Source: Distichodus sexfasciatus
Taxonomy: Eukaryota; Chordata; Actinopteri; Characiformes; Distichodontidae
Assembly: GCA_032718565.1 (NCBI GenBank)
Contig: JAVGVS010000185.1
Coordinates: 248,001-312,000, forward strand
Reading direction: 5' to 3'
DNA: 64,000 bases
The translations under genes and the position numbers were made by a program. Below the pieces are notes generated by a model that saw only the letters and a list, made by a program, of their open reading frames with translations, had not been told where the DNA came from and did no database searches. Positions 12,201-27,200 of this stretch are shown one piece after another (the first letter of the stretch is position 1; each line of letters starts with the position of its first letter).

Positions 12201-15200
12201 CTAAATAAGCGTGTAAATGTCTTTTTGTCAAGAACCAAGGTTAAACAAGCATACCTCCGGGTGAAGAAGTTTCCATCTCCATTAGAGGTTTAGCTACAGA
12301 CTTTTTCTCAGGCATCATTGGTGCAATTTTAACTTCAGGGGCTTTATTCAATATCTCTTCAGGTTTATATGAAATGCCCTGAGTTTCACATGAAATTTCT
12401 TCTCTTAAAATCACTTCTTTCATCACTGAAGCCTCCTCTATTTTCTTAGAAGATTTCATAGTACGCTGAGCTTCAGCCTCTTTTGTAGTTACCAAGACTA
12501 AAACCAACGGAATTTAAGATTTTGTCATATATAAATAAAAGACAAACAGTAAAAATGCATTAATATTGAAATAAAATAAAATACCCTAGTTTAGGATGAT
12601 AGAAAAATCTAAGCAAAAAGCATTCACCCGTCATTAATCTACAATCTATTTACTGAAACACACTGGTGAAATGCCAGCAGATTTTATCACATTGGTCTAT
12701 GTTTGCATTTACACAATTTTAAATAGTTTTTATCTATTTAAAAGTTATATATTTTTCATTCTAGTTGGCAAAGTTTTTGCATCAAACCATTTTGCCTTAA
12801 TATAACGTACGTTCATGTCAGTATATTTTAAGACGTCAAAACATACAAGGTGTGCCCATAAAAAACAAACTCTCAATAACAGCCAAGCATACCTCGGTCA
12901 AGAGCAACCTTCATCTCCGTTTGAGGTTTAGAAACAGGCTTTATCTCAGCTGGCACATCAGCAGCAGGTTTGACTTCAACCACTTTCACCGAAGTCTCCA
13001 CACACTGATATGATTTACTCTCACTTTCATAAGAAATCCTTTCTTTTGAGGTGGCTTGCATTGTCACAGGAATCTCCTCCACTTCAGTTCTAATCAGTTC
13101 TTCTGTATACAAACTTTCTTCAACTTTCTTTGTAGCTGAAAAGACTTTAAAGAAACGATTTTAAGATCGAACCCTGTGGCAGTGGCAGAGTCATGCTCAA
13201 AAAAGCCATTTAAACATGAAGATATAGATCTACCACACGTTCACTTATGAAAATGTGAACATATATCCCCAGAGACTGAGCTTATGCCAAATAAAGTTCA
13301 AGCATTTCAGGAAATTTTCTATACATTTATGGAAAACTGTTAGGAATGATGACAAAACACTGCACAAACACCACAAACAGGTCAGAAAATTGAAGAACGA
13401 GTACCACAGAGGAACATCCCTCAAAGATCAACCATGCATACCTCTGGTAGGAGCCAAATCCATCTCCTTTTGAGGTTTAGTCACAGACTTTGTCTCAGGT
13501 GCTACCTCTGTAGGTTTGAAAGTTAAACAGATACCAGATATTACATTACTGTCCACACATACAGTGGAAGAGCTGTTACAGATTTTAAGTTGTTAAATAT
13601 AAATATAAAACAGTCCACTTTTGGGTTATTTTTCATCTCCTCTAGTTAATCTGGTTAATTTCAGAACAGAAAAGGCACACTGTTAAACATTTCTATAACG
13701 ATACCTTTCTCTAGAGGAGACTCCTTTTTAGGTAGAGGTGTGCGCTCTTTTTGGTGGACTAGTTCAGCTTTTGGAATAGGTGCCTCTGTGATTTCTGACT
13801 TATGGTCATACTGTGATCTCGGAGCTTCTGAGGCATCTATTCTGGATTCTGGTTGGGGAGTTGGCAGCTCTGTTATCTCAGGCTTACGCCTGGTTTCTTT
13901 TGAAACTTTTGCAGATACAGAAGTGGACGTTTTAGCCAACTCTACATTTATCAGCACTTTAGAGGCAGGTGTGAGGTCTGGCGTTATAAGCGTATGTGGA
14001 ATATCAGAAATAATAGGTACAGCATCCCCTTTCCTCAGCTCACAGGGGAGCGCGGTCGGTTCATCTTTTTTAGTCGCCTCAGTCTTTTGTACTGTAGGCA
14101 ATTCCTGCTTCTGTGTTTTTAGATCTGGTTTTATTTTTGGTGATTCTGTTGCCTTCACCTCCTCATGAGCTTTAAAAAAAATTATAAATGTGGTTACACA
14201 TAACTAATTGAAATAGATATAAATAAGCAACACTCATCTTAGAGGCAAAAGATCGAAGAGAGATTAAGAAATCAAGAATTCAGACGCACAGACACAGACT
14301 TCACAGACAGACGATTCAAGAGCACCTGTGGCGGTGGCAAACACCAACAAAACATTCAAAACACTGAAACTGTTTACATTCGACTGTTACCTTTTGTTGG
14401 AGCCATGGGCGTTCTGGCTGGTAAAATCTCCTCTTCTTTCTTAGCTAAAGCCGGCTGTGGTGCCGGTTCCAGCTTCAAGGGAGTTTCTGGTTATTTTAAA
14501 GAACATGCAAATTATGAACACAGATTAACTGCATTCACGACAATACACAAACAGACAAAAATATAACGTAACGAGCAAACAACAAATGTCATTTGAGATG
14601 TATAAGCATCTGGCGAACGATAAGAAATGAAGACTGCACATACACTGACATACAGACAGACAGACAAGCCAACAAACAGAAGCTGCCAGAAGCTTACATA
14701 AAATTCACAAGCACAATACCTTTAATAAGAGAGGGCTCAGGCTTCTTTGTAAGTGCAGGCTTGGGTTCAGGTTTAGGTTCAGGCTTCAGCTCTGGCTTTG
14801 GTTTAGGCTTAGGTTCAGGCTTGGGTTCCGGTTTAGGTTCAGGCTTAAGCTCTGGCTTTGGTTCAGGTTTAGGTTCAGGCTTGAGCTCTGGCTTTGGTTC
14901 AGGTTTAGGTTCAGGCTTGAGCTCTGGCTTGGGTTCAGGTTTAGGTTCAGGCTTGAGCTCTAGCTTGGGTTCAGGTTTAGGTTCAGGCTTGAGCTCTGGC
15001 TTTATCTCTGGCTTTGGCTGAGGTTTTGCCTCTGGCTTTGGCTCTGGCTTTATCTCTACTTTAGGTTCAGGTTTAAGTTTGGGTTTAGGTTCAGCCATTG
15101 CCTCCTCTTTAGGCGTGGAAGGCAGCTGAGGTTTGGTCTCAGGTGCAGCAGGAGCCACAGGTTTTGGGACATCTTCAGGTAAAAGAAGGATTATTAGTAG

Positions 15201-18200
15201 TGAAGCCATAAAGAACAACATTGATAAGTCTAAGACAAGGAAAATTTATGTGACAGAAAAATTATGACTGAGTAAAAAATATATACATCCATGACAATGA
15301 CTTTAAGTCAACGCATCAAGGACAACCAACACACACATAAGAAAAATGCTCAGAAGATTTACATACTGACATACATTTCTGACAACATACTGTACGAAGG
15401 ACACACTCAACACTTAGGACTGTACCTTTGGGTGGAGGCACTTCTTTGGGCTTGGCCACCTTTACTGCAGTAACTTTTTCCTCAACAGGCTTCTTGACTT
15501 CGGGTTCTTAAGAACATCATTAGCACAGTGAAAAGACAAATTCAGATACAGACAGCTCGTCTAACGTGTAAGACACATAAGCATGCAACTAGAGCACTTG
15601 TGTTAGAACAAGGTATTGGTGAAGTGTTTTCAGTGCTTCATGGTGCATGTCTCTACTTTAAAAATGCAGAGAAAGATGCTGAACGAAACAAAACGTGTAG
15701 ACAGACCAACAGACAAAGTGATAACGATTTAAATGTTAGAAAAGAATTATTTTACTTCAGCGAAAAGCTGTAAAAAAATTGAAAGACGTACAGACGTAAA
15801 TACTGCATATAGTGAAAAAGCGGGAAAGAGACAGACATAAAGTAGCTTCACCTTTACCTGGCATTTTCTGTGCAAATGCAGCCTCAGCCTTGACTTCTGG
15901 TTTCTTTTCGATCTCAGGTACTTAAAAAACAGACAGACTTTGGTCATTTTGCCGTTGTCGCACACGTGTTGATGAAGGCTTGGCGGATATGCGTTGCGCA
16001 AGTTTGCAAATGCAGTAGAAGAAATGCAAAAAGCGCCAAAAAGGCTTTCAACACGAGACATATTATTGTAAATAAAGACATACACACATACAAAAATACA
16101 GATATGCATGCACAAAAAGATACGGACATACAAAACATTTTCAAATGAACATTCAACACATAGTAAATGCAGCAGCTAAAGCAAGCCTACGATTTGGCAA
16201 AAAGTTTTAAGGTGTAAAAATATTATAAAAGCATCGCCTCGGCAGCTTAGCTCAAGCAGGGTTCTCTACCTTTTTTAGGAATTTCTTCTGTCTTTTTTGT
16301 AGTGACTTTGGTAACGATTTCTTCCACAGGTTTCTTTGGCTCTGATGAGGGAGGAAAACACACATTTTTATAACGAACACACTTGACTGAACATCAAACA
16401 AGCCTGGGAAGCCGGTATACAGGACAACACACCCTGCGGATTAAACGTTATTAAGAGAACACGGCCAAGGGGATAAAAGATTAAGGCGTGGATTGTTAGA
16501 CAAAAAACACAAAATAAATGACAAAGGAAAGCGAATAAAAGAGAGTTAAGATGGACTCAAGCAGTTCCACACGGATGATGCAAGTTCAGCATCAAGTGGT
16601 ATTAAGATGTTTAGCGATGATATACCTTGATAGGACAAGAACTGAATTTCTCTTTGAACTGTCCAACTGTCATGCTCTAGCGCGGTAAACGAAAATATAT
16701 GAGAGAAATTTGCACAAAAAGGAGAAAGAAAGGAAAAAATTCAATCAGGAAAAATCTCTCACCATCTTTAATCAACGTTTATGCATTAGTTTTAGGCCAT
16801 GTCCACACGTACACGGGTATTTCTAAAAATAGGTTTTTCTGCGCGTTTTGGCCTTTCGTCCACACGTAAACGGCGTTTTGGGTCAGAGAAAACAGAGGCT
16901 TTTGAAAACTCCAGCCAAGGTGGCGATTTTTGAAAACTCTGTTTCTGCGTTTAGGTGTGGACAAGAAAAACGAAGATTTTGGAAAAACGGACCATATCGT
17001 GTCACACTGTGCGCCACTCATATGATGTCACATTATGCGCCGTGTCTACATTAGATTTTCATCTACAATGCAAGGCGTGCTTTTGACAGCGTTTTTTGCG
17101 ATTGCGTGTGGACGGAGATATTTTTGAAAACGTGCTCGCGTGGACGCAAAAAAAAAAAAAAAAAAAAAACGGAAAATCTCCGTTTTCAGAAATACCCGTG
17201 TACGTGTGGACATGGCCTTAATTAGTAATAACACTGCATAATTCCATTTCTGGATATAGTGATGGCAATATTAAGAAATTAGTTTTAAAATATATCATTG
17301 TTAAATTGAAGGTAATGAGATCTACATTAGTCGAAAATGACGTTGATGTATTAGGGATGGTAATGTTTTTTAGGATGAAGTTTGAAATGAGAGTAAGACG
17401 GTAAACAGAGGTAGTACCTGTTCCTTCAGATTTTTCTTCATAATGATAATATTCTGTAGACTCGTCTTTTGAATAAGAGAGGTTTGAAAAAAGGTTATTA
17501 AAATTGCTGCAACTACTGAGTCAGTTCCTCCAGGATGTCACGGTTCTTTTTTGAGATTTTTGCGGCTTAAAATGCCTGATTTTGTGGCAGTTTTTCTAAG
17601 AAATTTGGGTGTTTTGTTGCAATAAAATTGCAAGAGCAAGTTAAAGTTGCAGAAAGAAGTTGCGATTTTCCCCTTTTTTAATGATTCGATAACAATGAAT
17701 TAAAACGAAGGGAACAAAACTGCTATGCGCCCTGCGGTGTGTTAGCGTCCACCCAGGGTTGGTCCCCGGTTCGCGCCCGTAGTTACCGGGATAGGCTCCG
17801 GTTTCCCCCGCGACACCGATAGAGATTAAGCGGTTCGGATAATGACTGACTGACTGACAAAACCACTATTATTTGTGTTAACCTTTAACCATTTAGTTAT
17901 GTTTGAAGATAAATCTGAGGCATTTTCATCACATTTCCTGCGTCTTCTAAACGTAACAAGGAACGCTGACGTATGGCTCAACGCTTTTTGCGGGAAACCA
18001 CAATGATTTGTCAAAAACGGAAAAGTTGCAGTAATTAGTCAAAATTGCAAGGTCACAATGAATTTGAGAGAATTGGCTGCAACATCACGAAATCCTGGAG
18101 GGACTGCTTAGTTTTGTAAATGTTTTGACTGATACTTTTTTCCAGTCAGTGAGTCTTACCTTTAAAACTAATAATAGACGACATCTCAGGGACTTGAATT

Positions 18201-21200
18201 GATGTATCGGGCAAATCTAAACATATTGAGAGTTGGTTTTTGTGTTATTTATGTTGAGATAAAATGTACGATAAGGTAACAAAGCAAAAAAAAATTAGTT
18301 TTGAGGATATTAATTTCCAAACCACTCACCATAAGAAATAGTTCCTAGATCAAATTCTGTAAAAGTGGGCAAAACGTTACTTTAAAAAAAATCAGTACCA
18401 CTTTCTGTAAATTTTGTATTAATTTTAATCTAAAATGTATTTAATACCTTTGCCTGACAGATAAAGTTCAGCCGAACTTTTGGCTTCACCTATAGGCTCC
18501 AGTCGAGCAATCACCGAATACATGCCTAAAAGATGATTAGTTAAAATGAGTTTTGAATTTCCCTTCAACTAAAATAAAACTGCCGAAGCGTTTAAATGTA
18601 CACACCTTCGTCTTCTGACGTTACATTACGGATGATCATAAAGTGACAGCGTCCCTCACATCCAAAAGTATATTTTGGACTCTCTTTAAGTTCCCATGAG
18701 TCTTTGTACCAAGTAACGATGGCGTTGTCAAAGGACAACTCGCACTCGAAAGTCGCAGTCTGGCGTTCCTTCACCACAATATTTCGGATAGACTTGGTGA
18801 ACTGAATCGGTTCGGCTAGAAATAAGATGTGATTTCAGGAGTTACTCTCCAAACTTTAAAGCATGTCACATGTCTTTTTAAATCAAATCAAAAATAGGCT
18901 GAGAGAAAGAAAGAACCGGAAAACATACTCATTTACATTCACCTACCAATTTGCTCCAAAGAAGAATAAAGGTCACTAGGACCAAGCAAAGAGCATTAAG
19001 AGAAGTAAGAGAGAGAAGCTTTGGTGTTTATTAGTGAGAAGACAAAAACAAAGAGGTTAGTAACAAGCAAAAGAACTCGAATATACACCCAATAAGAAAA
19101 CGCAAAAAAAAATTTTTGGTTTAGCTACTCAACAATGAAGTGAAGTTTATGATTAAATACTTGCATCAAACTTCTGCTTATTCTCTCTGTAAGAAGAGGC
19201 GGTAATATTTCCCAACCACAGTGCAATACCGGTTGAATAATAATAAATCGAGTACATGAGAGTGGACTTACCCAACACCGACAGAGAAGCACTGGAGATA
19301 TGAGGGCCGCAAACAATGCGGTAGTGTCCTTGGTCGCTCGTCTGACAGTTCTTGATCTTCAGCATGTGGCGGTTACCCTCTACTTTAAGTTCATATTTAT
19401 CACTGGTCTCAAGCTTCTTTTTGTCTTTGTACCAAGACAGTACAATTTCTGGGTAGTTGATCTGAATATCACACTCAAAAACTGCCTCCTTATTAACTTG
19501 AGTAGTCTGATCTTTGATGTCGTTATGCACAGTAACCGGCTGCAAAAAGAGAAAAGTGCAGTGTGTTCACGTCAATAAACACCTCAATTAAAACAACGTA
19601 TAATAAAGTTCCTTTTCTAAAAGGAGTCCTACTTCGGTTTGTTCCATTCTCCTCTGCAAATCAGACACAAGCCTAGCCAAGTCCTCGTCGGATTCTCTGG
19701 AACGCTCACTTTCCTGATTTAAAAGAGAGCATTCGTTACCATTTCACGTCGAAGAATCGATCTGAACCGATTCACCAAACTGTGGCGCAAGAAGGAAAGA
19801 CGAGATATGGAAATAATTTTCAGACAAAAAAGAAAAGTCAAAACAGCTACCGGTCTTCCACTTTCTTCACCCTTCTCCTTCTTCAGCAGCTCAATGGCCT
19901 GAAGAAGACCGCGGTAGTCGGTGATGCCGTACATGCGAGCGTATTTCTCATACTCTTTGGGATCTACATTTCTTAGCAATTCGACTATGTCAATGTCTTT
20001 GTCCTCCTTTGGACTTTTCTGCTTTGATGGTGTCCTATTTGCAACAAAAGAGAATGTCAAAAGTAAATCGTTAAGGAGGTTTTTAAATTGCAAAACTGCA
20101 GTACGTTTTGTAAGTGAATAAAGACAGTAAGAGTGTACCAAATACAGCACTCACTTCTTCAGTTTGACGGTTTCCAGTGCAACCTCTTTCTTTTCATCGA
20201 CATTCAAGTCAGTGCCGCACTCGATTTCTCCGTGTTTATTCGATGCTACGCATCTGTACTGACCCGAGTCAGATTTAGTTACTTCCCGGATCTCCAGTTT
20301 GGCCTCTTGGCCTTTCTGCTCAATGGTAACGCGACCGCCGTGGTTCATTTGCCTCCACTTGCCTTTCATCCATTTCACATTAGGAATGGGATCACCGCCA
20401 ACTTTGGCGATAAAGGTTGCAGTGCCCTCTGTAAGCCAGAACATTTATATGACACCACGCATCATTGCATATATTCATACCCATAAAACGTGTGCAACGT
20501 GTTTTTTTAGGAAGCCATCACTTACTCTCTGTGATACGAACACTTTTGGGTTCATCGACGAAGAACAAGTTGGCCAGTTTCATAGCTGGCTGAGGGGCTG
20601 AAGGTGCTGCCTGAGCTGGTGCAGCAGCTGTTCCTGCTTTCTCTGAATTTTAAATTGGTAGAAGTACAAATTTAATACATTTCATGTATAACGCCTGTCA
20701 CAACCATAAGAATGAAGTAAGAAGTCAACAAATCATCCAACATCAACCAGAAATGGAAGATTTCCTCGTAACAACCACAAACCAAGGTTGTAAGATGTTC
20801 TCCTTTAAAGAGCGTCATGAAAATTACAAACCAAACATACCGAAATCCTGCAGAATAAAACCAAACGCAATGCACCCGTAAAAATCTATCTGTCGTTAAT
20901 GCTATTGAGTGAATGATGAGAAAAGAGGATATTCAAGATGGAAGAGTTGTAGGAGAAAGATTTCCAGCATTTTAAAACTCAATAAAAGATCACATACATT
21001 ATATATGCAGTATACATTTGTTAATACAATGCTAAGAGAAAAAGAGACAATTTAAGGAAACATCAACCCAAGAATATCAACTCAACAAATACTCATCATT
21101 TTAACTCTTAACACAAGTTTTAAACCGTACCTTCAACTGTGAGCTTGGCCTTGGAGAAATCGCTTCCAACATTGTTGGCTGCCTTACACAGGTAATCTCC

Positions 21201-24200
21201 TGCATCAGCTTTGGATGCCTTCTGGATCTTCAGGGTGGCAGTGCCATCGACATACGTGGTCATGATGTTGGCAGAGTGCGTCACCTCCCTTCTATCCTTC
21301 ATCCACTGGATGTTTAAAGGAGGAGAGCCACTGACATGGCAGCTGAGGCTAACGCTCTCGCCCTCTTTCACTGTTATAGGCTTAAGGGTCACGTCAAAGC
21401 GTGGTGCTGTTTGTTGCTCTGCAGGGCCAAAACAACGCATTGAAATAAATTAAATATCAGAATTAATACCATTAAAGATAAATGATATGTAGATGTTGTG
21501 TTGTAGATATTAGAGGTCGACTAATATTGATTTTCAGGGCCGATATCGATACCGATTATTGCTAGTTAACAGGGTTGATAACCGATATTTGGAACCTCTT
21601 CTCCTTCTCGGAGCTTCACTCTGCACTCATGTGCGAGTGTGGTGTGAGTGATGACAACAAAGCTTCAGTGTCGACTGGCTACTACTCGCGTGACATATAA
21701 TCAATCAGAGACTGTTGTGGGCGGGACATTAAATGAAGCAGCGAGACGAGAGCAAACAACACAGAGAGAAGAGATGACAGTGGAGCCACAGTAGCGCACC
21801 TTGTAATTACTTAATATCAGTGATGGTCAAAATTAAACACCGATACCGATAATCAGCAAAATGGCTAATATCAGCCCCCGATAATCGGCCCAGTCAAAAA
21901 TTGGTCGACCCTTTGTAGATATATATATGAAAAAAGCAACACAATACAATGTTCTCCATCCAGTCCTCATAGCATAGTTTTCCAATTTTCCGTGATGATT
22001 TTTTAACACAGATTTGTCTTTGCATGTTTTGTTTCTGATGATCACAAAGCTGAGCCATATTTGCCAAATTAAGTGCACTTCAACCAGCTCATTAATACCT
22101 GCACAAACTACATGGTTCAATCATCAAAAAAATCAGAAAACAGACTGTAAATGCTATTTGATGAAACATATTAAGCAAATACAATTCTGCTCTATTCAAA
22201 CATGATCATCAGAAACAAAGACAATTTCAGGTCAAAAAAATCATCACAGAGCATATCAAAACTGTAACAGTTAAATATGAAATAAAACGCCAAATATTCT
22301 CTACCTGTGATGTTTATCATTGTCTGGCAGGAAGCTTTACCAGCTTCATTAGAGGCAGTGCAAGTGTACGTTCCACTGTCTGAGATCCTGGATTTCTTAA
22401 TGCATAGAACGGCCACGTTGCTCTTGAACAATACTTCACAATTGTCAGAGCTAAATATTTCTGTGTTGTCCTTAAACCAGCTGATGGACAGAGGTTGTGA
22501 TCCGGAAACACGTCCCTCAAGCTTTAGCAATTTGCCCTCAGCTTCAACAACATTCTCTGGCAGGGTTTTAGTGAAGGTTGGTGGGATTTTGCGTTCTGGA
22601 AATGAAAAAAACACAAAATTATTCACTGAATCCTCCACATGTACGCTCGTAAACACAGTAATTCATGTAAATCACGTGAAAAGCACATGAGATCACATAT
22701 ACAGTGGTACCTCGGTACTCGAATGTAATCCGTTCCAGAAGGTGGCTCGTATTCCAAAAAGTTAATTTTCCCCATAAAAATCAGTGCAAAAAAAATTCTT
22801 TATTCCTTCCTTCACTCTAAAGCAGCCAAAACATAACAATAATTTGATGGTTCTACACGTGAAATGTGTTTTTTTTGGCTGGCCTAAGTACCAAATAAAT
22901 GATTTAATTTGGACAGTTTTAATAAAAAATAATGTTTGAGTGCTGAATTGCTGGATTTTGTTGGAATTTTTTCCAATTTTCCAATACATATGTGTGAAAT
23001 GACAAAGCAGCTTTGTGATGGCCAGATAGAGACGCCAATGAATTGATGGTTCTTGTCATACAAGTCCATTTGGCGTCGGGTCACAGTACTAAATAATCTA
23101 AATAGTCTAATTCTGACTTATACGGACTTATTCCAATTTTGGAATTTCCCGTATAAAACATGACGTGACACTTTTCTCTGTATTCCAAGCTTGAATTTGG
23201 CCAAAAAAACGTGTGTACTCCAAAATGTTAGTAGTCTAAGTGGTTTGAGAACCGGGGTACCACTGTACATATTAAAAACAGGCATGTCGTTTCCGGTTTC
23301 ATTCCAAGACTCTTAACAGTACAGGCCAAAGGCTACTTATCTGCTTTCAGAGTATTAAGACACGTATCCACACATGCCATCTTGTATGGCGTCTTTTTGG
23401 GTTTACTGATAAGATCCAGCCATGTTTCATTCTAATGCGACAGCGCTTGTTCTAAATGTACCATTCACTGACAAATAACCTTCATATATGTCAGTCAACT
23501 TGGTATAAAAAATTATGAAGCAACTGCCACTAAAGATGTGCGATACGAGAACTGCTACACAACTATATTTCACTGTGTTTCACACTGGGAACTTATTATT
23601 AGTACATTACTATTGTGTCGTCTGGATTGTTAGTCGTAATTTTTTATTTTTTTGTCGTCTTGTAGATCCATCAATGGAAAAAACATCCCAGAGCGAGTTC
23701 TTTTGAACACTACCGATTGCTTAAAGAAGAGAAGTTCTGTCTTGAAAGCAGCCCATTTTCTCAGGGAAGAGTGAAAACAACGATCCATTCGTAAAAGAAA
23801 AAAGAAATTTTCACCGTTGTTCACTAACCTGTCCCTAGAGTGATTTCTGCATGACAAATATCAGTGCCATCGTCATTGGTAACTTCACAAGAATATCTTC
23901 CGGCAGTGTTCTCATCGCACTCCTGAAGACTTTCCAAGATACACGTGTTTCCAGACACTTTGGTGTTGTATCGGTAAGAGGCGTAGACCTGTTTGCCATC
24001 CTTGTACCAAGTGACAAACATTTTTTCCATTCCGGTGAATGAACATTCAAGTCGTAATTTTTGGCCCCACTGGAGGCTCTGATTGGACAGCTTCTTAACA
24101 AATCTAGCAGGTCCTGAGAGGAACAGTATCAGAAGTAGTCAAGAAGAATTTTCATTGGACAGCATGCTAAACAGCCTTTTCATGTGTAATTTAGTAGTTG

Positions 24201-27200
24201 AGGTTCTTTCTAAAAAAGATAAGAATTCTTCAGAATAACCCGGAATCTTATACTAACCAGATACGGCAGTTATTTGAGCATGGCAGATATCCGTTCCATC
24301 GGAATTAGACACTTCACAAGAGTATTTTCCTGAGGTATCTTGGGTGCATGCATGTAGACATTCCAAAGAGCAGGAATCTCCAACAACTCTTGTGTTGTAT
24401 CTATAAGATGCGTAGACCTGTTTGCCGTCCTTATACCAGGTCACAAATATTTTTGGAGCACCAGTGAAAGTGCATTCAAGCTTGAGTTTCTTGCTCATGG
24501 CAACATTCATATCCTTTAGCTTCTGCACAAACCGGGCAGCTTCTGCGAGGAACAACAATTCACGCAAAACTATTTCAATCTCTTTTGGATCAAAATGTAG
24601 TATCACCATCCTTCATGCCATTCCAAACAAAAGATGTCAAACTACGACACCCTTAAAACACGTTATCCACGTAAGTTTAGGCTCAAAGACCAAGAACAAA
24701 TCTAATGGAGATGAATTTACTGAGGAATATCTGGACTTGCTGGGGAAGTAAAAACAAAAAAAGAGGAATATTTTCATCCAAAATGATACGAACCTGTCTC
24801 TGTGGTGACACTGGCATGACAGATATCGGTTCCAAAGGAGTTTGACACTTCACAAGAGTATTTTCCAGGAGTGTCCTTGTTACATTCATGTAGGCACTCC
24901 AAAATGCAGGAGTTCTCTGTCACTCTTGTGTTATATCTGTATGAGGCATACAGCTGCTTCCCATCTTTATACCATGTTACAAACATTTTCGGCGCTCCGG
25001 TGAAAGTACACTCAAGTCTCAATTTGCTGCTCATTCGGAAAACTGTGTCCTTCAACCTCTTTACAAAGCGTGCAGGTTCTATGAGGAACAGCAGAATCAT
25101 TCGATTACTTTTCTCAAAATGGCAAGCACCAGAGATATATGCGTGACGGCAAACCCTTAGCGACATGCCAACACTTCCAAAAGCCAATCGTTCCACTTCT
25201 GAATGAAGAAATGTGGAAGTACATCTTTCAATGTCTTCGGATGACGTGCAGACGCAGAAATAAACAGGGTCAAGTCAAGACAATCACGTCTACCAAAACT
25301 GGGCCAAAAAGGAATAGCCGTAAGACTTCCCTTCGAATAAAAATCATTCAAAAACTTCCAAAAACGTGCAGTAATTCACACCAAATGACAAAGGCCAAAA
25401 CAAGCGCAGTACGATCTCAGGCATCATGCTGTTCAACACTGCAATATCAATTTACCCACTTGTACAGTACACAGAATTACAACTTTCATAAGGGCAAGAC
25501 AAGAAAGGTCACATATCTGAAGTGCAGGCAAGCATCGACTAAGGTCCTGTTCGATTTACAAACCTTCAACTGCAGTCACTTGAGCGTGGCATATATCGGT
25601 TCCGTAAGCATTTGAAACTTCACAAGAGTATTTCCCACTAGTTTCTTTGTTGGTTTCATGTAGACACTCCAGAATGCAGGAGTTTGCTGTGACTTTGGTG
25701 TTGTATCTATATGAGGCATAGAGCTGTTTGCCATCCTTGTACCAGGTGATGAACATTTTTGGAGCTCCAGCAAATGTGCATTCAAGTATTAACCTCTTGC
25801 TCAGTGGAACAGAGAGGTCGGTCAACTTCTTCACAAAGCGAGCCGCTTCTGAGAGAGACAACATTGAACATTTTAGCTCCATCCATATGATTATGACATC
25901 CCTCAACACTTCCAGACTAACACCAAGTCATGTAGAAATCTGTAAAAAAGCTTTACGAATCAGGTCACATCATAATGTTAGCATGATAATTATCTTTTCC
26001 AAGCATTCAAGACTTCACAAGAGTATTCTCCCATGGTGTCCTTGGTGTGCTCAGGTAAGCACTACAAGATGCAGGAGTTCTCTGACAATGCAGCGTGCAC
26101 TTATAGGATGCGCACTTATATTGACATGTTTGTTCCAAGTGACAAAAAAAATTCTGGACTCCAGGTAAAGTAGACTCAGATTTTTTGCTTATTGGGATTG
26201 AAAATCTTTCAGCTTTCTTAGGAAGGAGGAGGTATCTGAGAATGGAATGGTGATTATTTGTCATTGTGAACATATCACAGCACAGCACAGTGCACCACAA
26301 CCAAATGTGACCTCTGCATTTGATCCATCTGTGAAGAAGCAGTGGGCAGCTAACAAGGGCAGCGCTCGAGGAGCAGTGCTTGGGGATGGTACCTTGCTCA
26401 TGAGTACCTCAGTGGTAACTTTACCGGTCCTGGATTAAAATCTGCGATCTTCTGATCACAGGGCAAACCCCACCGTTACGCCACCAACTGCCCCAAAGAT
26501 CTTCCTTCAGCTCATTAATTTGATATTAATCGCCATGAAATCATTCTAAGATTATATGGGTGACCTGATGTAAGTATTTCTAACATGGTTTCTAACAATG
26601 GTTGTAACATTAACCTTTTTAACTAACCAAGAACTGCTGCCCTTTTGAGCATGAAAAGTATTCATTTCAAAAAGACTCTGAATCTTTTAAGAGTAAGAGT
26701 CCAAAAATAATCCTTAATTATTTTGTTTAGGATCTGTGATGCATAAAGGTGGTTTCCGTCATGGAGCAAAAATCTGTTGGCCTCCAGTAATTGTGAGATG
26801 CTTTTCTAGAGGGTTGAGATATCCATCTGCCTCTTGAAAAACTGAGCCGTTCTGAGAGGAACAGCATTGCATTTGCTTGAAAGATGGATGGAATATAGAT
26901 TCGAATTTTTCTAAGGAAAGATCTAGAGATTTTCTCTGAGTTCTTTTGATTTTACACCAAAAACTTCCAGAGATCTCTTCCAGAGGTTTCCTTATTGAAC
27001 TCAAAGAGAGACTCGAAGATGCACGAGTTCTTGTTATATCTGGATGGAGCATCTGGAGTTCTTTCATTCAAGAGGTACATGTATCCCATTTGACAAAGCT
27101 TTTAGAGCATGTGGAAAGTGAACTCCAAATTTATCTTCTTGCACATTGGTACGCTGATATCCTGAAGCCTTGTTTTAAAATAGCAGGTTCTGAGAAAAAC

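Noticed and set aside
14593..15021. Plus-strand frame rich in Gly-Ser-Leu, looking like a silk- or glycine-rich protein
   Set aside because: Exact antisense of the KPEP repeat in titin exon 61; the minus-strand reading has splice sites and titin composition.
18940..18975. Acceptor-like tract, CAAATTG and GTAGGT donor in the N2A intron, considered as a microexon
   Set aside because: Length options (7 or 29 nt) break the phase between exons 51 and 52.
19125..19316. 63-codon frame overlapping exon 51 and the following intron, considered as the missing I82 Ig
   Set aside because: Wrong frame relative to exon 51 and no Ig motif.
22192..23084. Frames on both strands around the mariner-like element, considered as transposase
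   Set aside because: Short, no DDE or HTH motif; the element is non-autonomous.
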